Assembly: GCA_900321365.1 (NCBI GenBank)
Contig: ONVT01000311.1
Coordinates: forward strand, 1-6,185
Direction: 5' to 3'
DNA length: 6,185 nucleotides
Source of the DNA: an uncultured Eubacteriales bacterium
GTDB taxonomy: Bacteria > Bacillota_A > Clostridia > Lachnospirales > Lachnospiraceae
Part shown: piece by piece, positions 6,160 to 6,185 of the stretch
Layout: each line of letters begins with the position of its first letter
Numbering within the stretch: position 1 is the stretch's first letter
Made by a program: the position numbers and the translations under genes
Notes under the pieces: generated by a model
What the model was told of the DNA's origin: nothing
Database searches by the model: none
The model's input: the letters and a program-made list of their open reading frames with translations, nothing else

Positions 6160-6185
6160 AGGATGCACACGGATTCGCAAAGGAA

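Overview
The window is a piece of bacterial chromosome, most likely from a Clostridia (Lachnospiraceae-like) anaerobe. This rests on a full-length fermentative AdhE, purine-rich Shine-Dalgarno sites, very tight gene packing and a moderately high G+C content. The assignment is an inference from protein style; no rRNA or other taxonomic marker is present. There are no tRNAs, rRNAs, CRISPR arrays, insertion sequences or phage structural genes, and no gene-free stretch longer than about 130 bases.

Layout: two convergent gene groups meet near position 4330. On the + strand, from 23 to 4324, lie adhE (bifunctional acetaldehyde-CoA/alcohol dehydrogenase), an APH/choline-kinase-fold small-molecule kinase of unknown substrate, and a cation diffusion facilitator (CDF) metal exporter. 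Gaps of 20 and 10 nt suggest one transcript. On the - strand, reading from the right edge, lie a small HAD 5'(3')-deoxyribonucleotidase, a 128-nt gap with a possible weak promoter, a 76-residue protein of unknown function, a YgjP-type (DUF45) zinc metallopeptidase overlapping it by 26 nt, and a short protein with FRG-family ends.

How the genes fit together: AdhE reduces acetyl-CoA to ethanol and regenerates NAD+. The kinase and the CDF exporter share its transcript, but no shared pathway is evident. AdhE's alcohol dehydrogenase half needs Fe2+, so a link to a metal transporter is conceivable but unproven. The - strand genes look like a small accessory cluster: a hand count of 5281-5460 gives about 45% G+C, against about 66% in two 60-nt samples of adhE.

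The most notable points are: (1) the FRG-type gene appears to keep the start and end of the family but to lack the middle, consistent with an in-frame internal deletion; (2) a perfect 24-bp tandem duplication sits exactly where the two convergent genes end, and it appears to have converted a 13-nt overlap of stop regions into an 11-nt gap; (3) an unrecognised 76-residue protein is apparently translationally coupled to the YgjP peptidase. I saw no convincing evidence of a wholly new multi-gene system.
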